Positions 62,076-64,000 of a stretch of DNA of 64,000 bases are shown here, one piece after another. Origin of the DNA: Massilia phosphatilytica (lineage in GTDB: Bacteria > Pseudomonadota > Gammaproteobacteria > Burkholderiales > Burkholderiaceae_D); contig NZ_PUIP01000004.1 in NCBI RefSeq assembly GCF_002968015.1, forward strand, positions 186,001-250,000, written 5' to 3'. Numbering within the stretch: the stretch's first letter is position 1; each line of letters begins with the position of its first letter. A program made the position numbers and the translations under genes. The notes below the pieces were generated by a model that searched no databases, was not told the DNA's origin, and saw nothing but the letters and a program-made list of their open reading frames with translations.

Positions 62076-62927
62076 CCCGCGCTGGCTCCACAGCAGGCCG
62101 GCGAGCACCAGCGCGCCACCGGCGGCGTGGTAGCCGTGCAGCCGTTCGCCCAGCAGGCCCCATGCGCCGAGCGCGACCAGCACGGGCAGCAGGTTCATGA
62201 ACACCGAGGCGCGCGCTGGGCCGATCCGCTTGATGCCGTTCATCCAGCAGAACGGCGCGCCGATCGACGCGGCGGTGCCCGCATACAGGATCAACGGCAG
62301 GTTGTCGACCGTGACGGGTGCGGCGGGCGCGAGCCACCAGAAGGGCGCGAGGAACAGCACGCCGAAGCCGATCTGCACATACAGCTGTTCCCACGTCGAC
62401 AGCGGCAGCGCCCAGCGCTTGAGCAGGATGCCGTAGACGGCGTTCGACGCGACGGCGACGAGCATCAGGCCATCGCCCGGATGCAGTCCGCCATGGAGCA
62501 GCCGGACCGGCGCGCCCTGCGCCGCGAGGATCGCCACGCCGCCCAGCGACAGCAGGGCGCCGCCGACTTTTGCGCGCGTGAGGCGGTCGATCCCGGCCGC
62601 GCCGGCCAGCAGCGCGGACATCAGGGGCATCGTGGCGACGATCACGCCCATGTTGACCGCCGTCGTCGTCCGCGCGGCCTGGTAGGCGAGGCCCTGGTAC
62701 AGCGCCATGCCGAGGGCGCCCAGCAACGCAAGCCGGGACCAGTGCTGCGCCACGACGGCGCGCTTGTGCCACACCGCGCGCGCGACGAACGGCGTCAGTA
62801 AGGCGCCCGCGAGCACCCAGCGGTAAAAGGCGATGGCGGCCGGTGCGATCGCGGTGGCGGCGGACTTGGTGACCAGTGTGTTGCCGGTCCAGATGCACAC
62901 GGCCAGCAAGGGGAAGATTGTATTCAT
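62061..62927 (-). CDS. EamA/DMT-family transporter
   Basis: This 288-residue inner-membrane transporter has ten helices in two EamA halves, starting MNTIFPLLAVCIWTGNTLVT. The ATG at 62927 is chosen as it opens the first helix; an upstream Met would add 32 cysteine-rich residues. It probably exports a small metabolite. A divergent LysR gene lies 80 bases away and is the likely regulator. It is a different branch from the Lrp-associated EamA protein at 21097. Confidence 0.9.
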   Translation of the reverse strand: MNTIFPLLAVCIWTGNTLVTKSAATAIAPAAIAFYRWVLAGALLTPFVARAVWHKRAVVAQHWSRLALLGALGMALYQGLAYQAARTTTAVNMGVIVATMPLMSALLAGAAGIDRLTRAKVGGALLSLGGVAILAAQGAPVRLLHGGLHPGDGLMLVAVASNAVYGILLKRWALPLSTWEQLYVQIGFGVLFLAPFWWLAPAAPVTVDNLPLILYAGTAASIGAPFCWMNGIKRIGPARASVFMNLLPVLVALGAWGLLGERLHGYHAAGGALVLAGLLWSQRGSRLR

Positions 62928-63007
62928 CCCGCCATCATCCCCGGGCCGCGGCCCATGCGTAAAGTGATATCCTTGCAAGCAATCCGTGCACCACGTGCAG
63001 CATTCCG

Positions 63008-63925
63008 ATGACCCTCCAGACACTCGACCTCAATCTCCTCGTCGACCTCGACGCCCTCCTGCAGGCCGGCAGCGTGGCCGGCGCGGCGCAACGGCTGCAT
63101 GTGAGCGCGCCGGCGATGAGCCGCCGGCTGGCGCGACTGCGCGACGCGTTCGGCGACCCGCTGTTCGTGCCGGCCGGACGCGGCCTCGTCCCCACGTCGC
63201 GCGCGCTGGCGCTGCGCTCGGCCGTGACCGCGGCCATCGACCAGGTGCGCGGCGTGCTGCAGCCGCCGCAGGTGGACTTCGCCACATTGGAACGGACCTT
63301 CACGATCCGTGCCAACGACGGCTTCGCGGGCGCGTGGGCGGCACGGCTGGCGGCCGCGATGCGGGCCGAGGCGCCGGGCATCGCGCTGCAATTCCTGCCG
63401 CGCGCGAGCCGCGATCCGGACGCCTTGCGCAGCGGCGAGGTCGACCTGGACATCCTCGTGGTCAAGGGGCCGGAGCCGGGCATTCTCACCGAGCGGTTGT
63501 TCACGGCGTCCTTCGTGGGCGTCGTCCGCCGCGGCCACCCCTTGTGCGCCGGGCGCCGCCGCGCCAGCATCGACGCGGAGGACTTCGTCGCCTGGCAGCA
63601 CATCGCCACGTCGCCCGGCCGGCGTTCCTGCGCGGCCGTCGATCTGGCGCTGGCCGAGCGGGGCCTGTCCCGCACCATTGCGCTCGTCGCGCCGGGATTC
63701 CAGGCCGCGCTGTCGATGGCGCTGGCGTCCGACTTCGTCGCCGTGATGCCGGCGCCGTTCGTGCAATGGGCCATGGCGACGATGCCGCTGCAGACGTTTA
63801 ATTTGCCGTTCGCGCTGCCGGTCGTGGATGTGGAACAGTGCTGGCACCAGCGCCAGCATGCCGACCCCGTCCACGCGTGGCTGCGCAGCCACGTCAAGGC
63901 CGTCTGCGCGCAGGCGGCGGGCTAG
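63008..63925 (+). CDS. LysR-type regulator divergent from EamA
   Basis: This 305-residue LysR protein has LNLLVDLDALLQAGSVAGAA through RLHVSAPAMSRRLARLRDAF (about 8-50), the winged helix of the NahR/NodD-like branch where the first residues are DLNLL. The effector domain follows (about 92-300). It is divergent from the EamA transporter across 80 bases containing CTTGCAAGCAA, a partial symmetry. The stop is followed by an unrelated promoter reading off the right edge. Confidence 0.9.
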   Translation: MTLQTLDLNLLVDLDALLQAGSVAGAAQRLHVSAPAMSRRLARLRDAFGDPLFVPAGRGLVPTSRALALRSAVTAAIDQVRGVLQPPQVDFATLERTFTIRANDGFAGAWAARLAAAMRAEAPGIALQFLPRASRDPDALRSGEVDLDILVVKGPEPGILTERLFTASFVGVVRRGHPLCAGRRRASIDAEDFVAWQHIATSPGRRSCAAVDLALAERGLSRTIALVAPGFQAALSMALASDFVAVMPAPFVQWAMATMPLQTFNLPFALPVVDVEQCWHQRQHADPVHAWLRSHVKAVCAQAAG

Positions 63926-63938
63926 GGCGTTGTTTTGT

Positions 63939-63968
63939 TTGACACTGATTTTTGCGTGATGATATAGT
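63939..63968 (+). promoter_or_regulatory. Strong sigma-70 promoter at the right edge
   Basis: TTGACA (63939-63944) and TATAGT (63963-63968) are separated by 18 bases. It is the best promoter match in the window and reads into the next, unseen gene. A LacI-type operator follows directly. Confidence 0.65.
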
Positions 63969-63980
63969 CGGACCATGCCT

Positions 63981-63996
63981 ATGGGAACGTTTCCAT
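63981..63996. promoter_or_regulatory. LacI-family operator at the right edge
   Basis: ATGGGAACGTTTCCAT is a CG-centred palindrome (14 of 16 bases symmetrical) typical of LacI-family operators, near the expected start of transcription. Its core differs from TGTTAGCGCTAxCA, so a different LacI-type repressor is implied, outside the window. Confidence 0.65.
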
Positions 63997-64000
63997 GGCA

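Noticed and set aside
1-64000. tRNA, rRNA, CRISPR arrays, prophage or integrative element
   Set aside because: No cloverleaf, repeat-spacer array, integrase or phage genes were seen; the only mobile DNA recognised is the IS at 41570-42639.

Overview
The window is GC-rich chromosomal DNA from a betaproteobacterium, most likely the Massilia/Telluria group of Oxalobacteraceae (Burkholderiales). That placement is inferred from gene content: a PEP-CTERM protein, MSHA-type minor pilins with a DUF6701 protein, a classical Gram-negative porin, several PAS/GGDEF/EAL proteins, an ECF41 sigma factor, and base composition. About 53 protein genes are called, plus one insertion sequence. I saw no tRNA, rRNA or CRISPR. 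No gene-free stretch exceeds 300 bases; the longest is the regulatory region beside the insertion sequence.

Layout. 1-7.6 kb: partial hypothetical gene, flavin hydroxylase, divergent metE/metR, DUF805, PP2C-like phosphatase, NTF2-like protein. 7.4-13.5 kb: minus-strand operon of DUF6701/MshQ-like protein, four pilin-like proteins and DUF817, with overlapping stop and start codons. 13.7-20.9 kb: TetR, TonB receptor, ECF41 sigma factor, diguanylate cyclase, KfrA-like coiled coil, Lrp. 21-27 kb: EamA exporter divergent from Lrp, GH92 mannosidase, class A beta-lactamase coupled to an acetyltransferase, hemerythrin-like protein, quinone reductase. 27.2-31.7 kb: overlapping three-gene envelope operon (TPR plus YaiO-type barrel, LTA-synthase-like transferase, GH18-like protein). 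31.7-40 kb: two universal stress proteins, MaoC-like dehydratase, orphan LivK-like binding protein, TetR, lipid kinase, a four-PAS GGDEF-EAL protein, and a disordered repeat protein. 40.2-48.2 kb: carbohydrate locus with a GntR-like LacI regulator, GH94 phosphorylase (probably cellobionate), GPH symporter and Gfo/Idh oxidoreductase. It contains two nearly identical operators and an intact IS1595-family element whose ends and 8-bp target duplication can be read exactly. 48.3-55.7 kb: PAS/degenerate-GGDEF/EAL protein, histidine kinase, WrbA, and an N-terminally shortened KdpD with KdpE but no kdpFABC. 55.8-64 kb: PEP-CTERM protein, JmjC-like cupin, DoxX, an MHS transporter/binding protein/porin operon with divergent LysR, EamA transporter with divergent LysR, and at the right edge a strong promoter with a LacI-type operator.

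How the parts fit. The LacI regulator, symporter and phosphorylase look like a module for oxidised cellobiose, since phosphorolysis of cellobionate gives glucose 1-phosphate and gluconate and the regulator resembles gluconate-sensing GntR. The most interesting unassigned pieces are the YaiO/LtaS/GH18-like operon and a possible short operator-controlled transcript ending in a terminator into whose T-tract the insertion sequence has jumped. Gene ends are extremely tight: all 14 chromosomal convergent pairs lie between a 32-base overlap and a 12-base gap, and three share a palindromic four-base stop (CTAG or TTAA).
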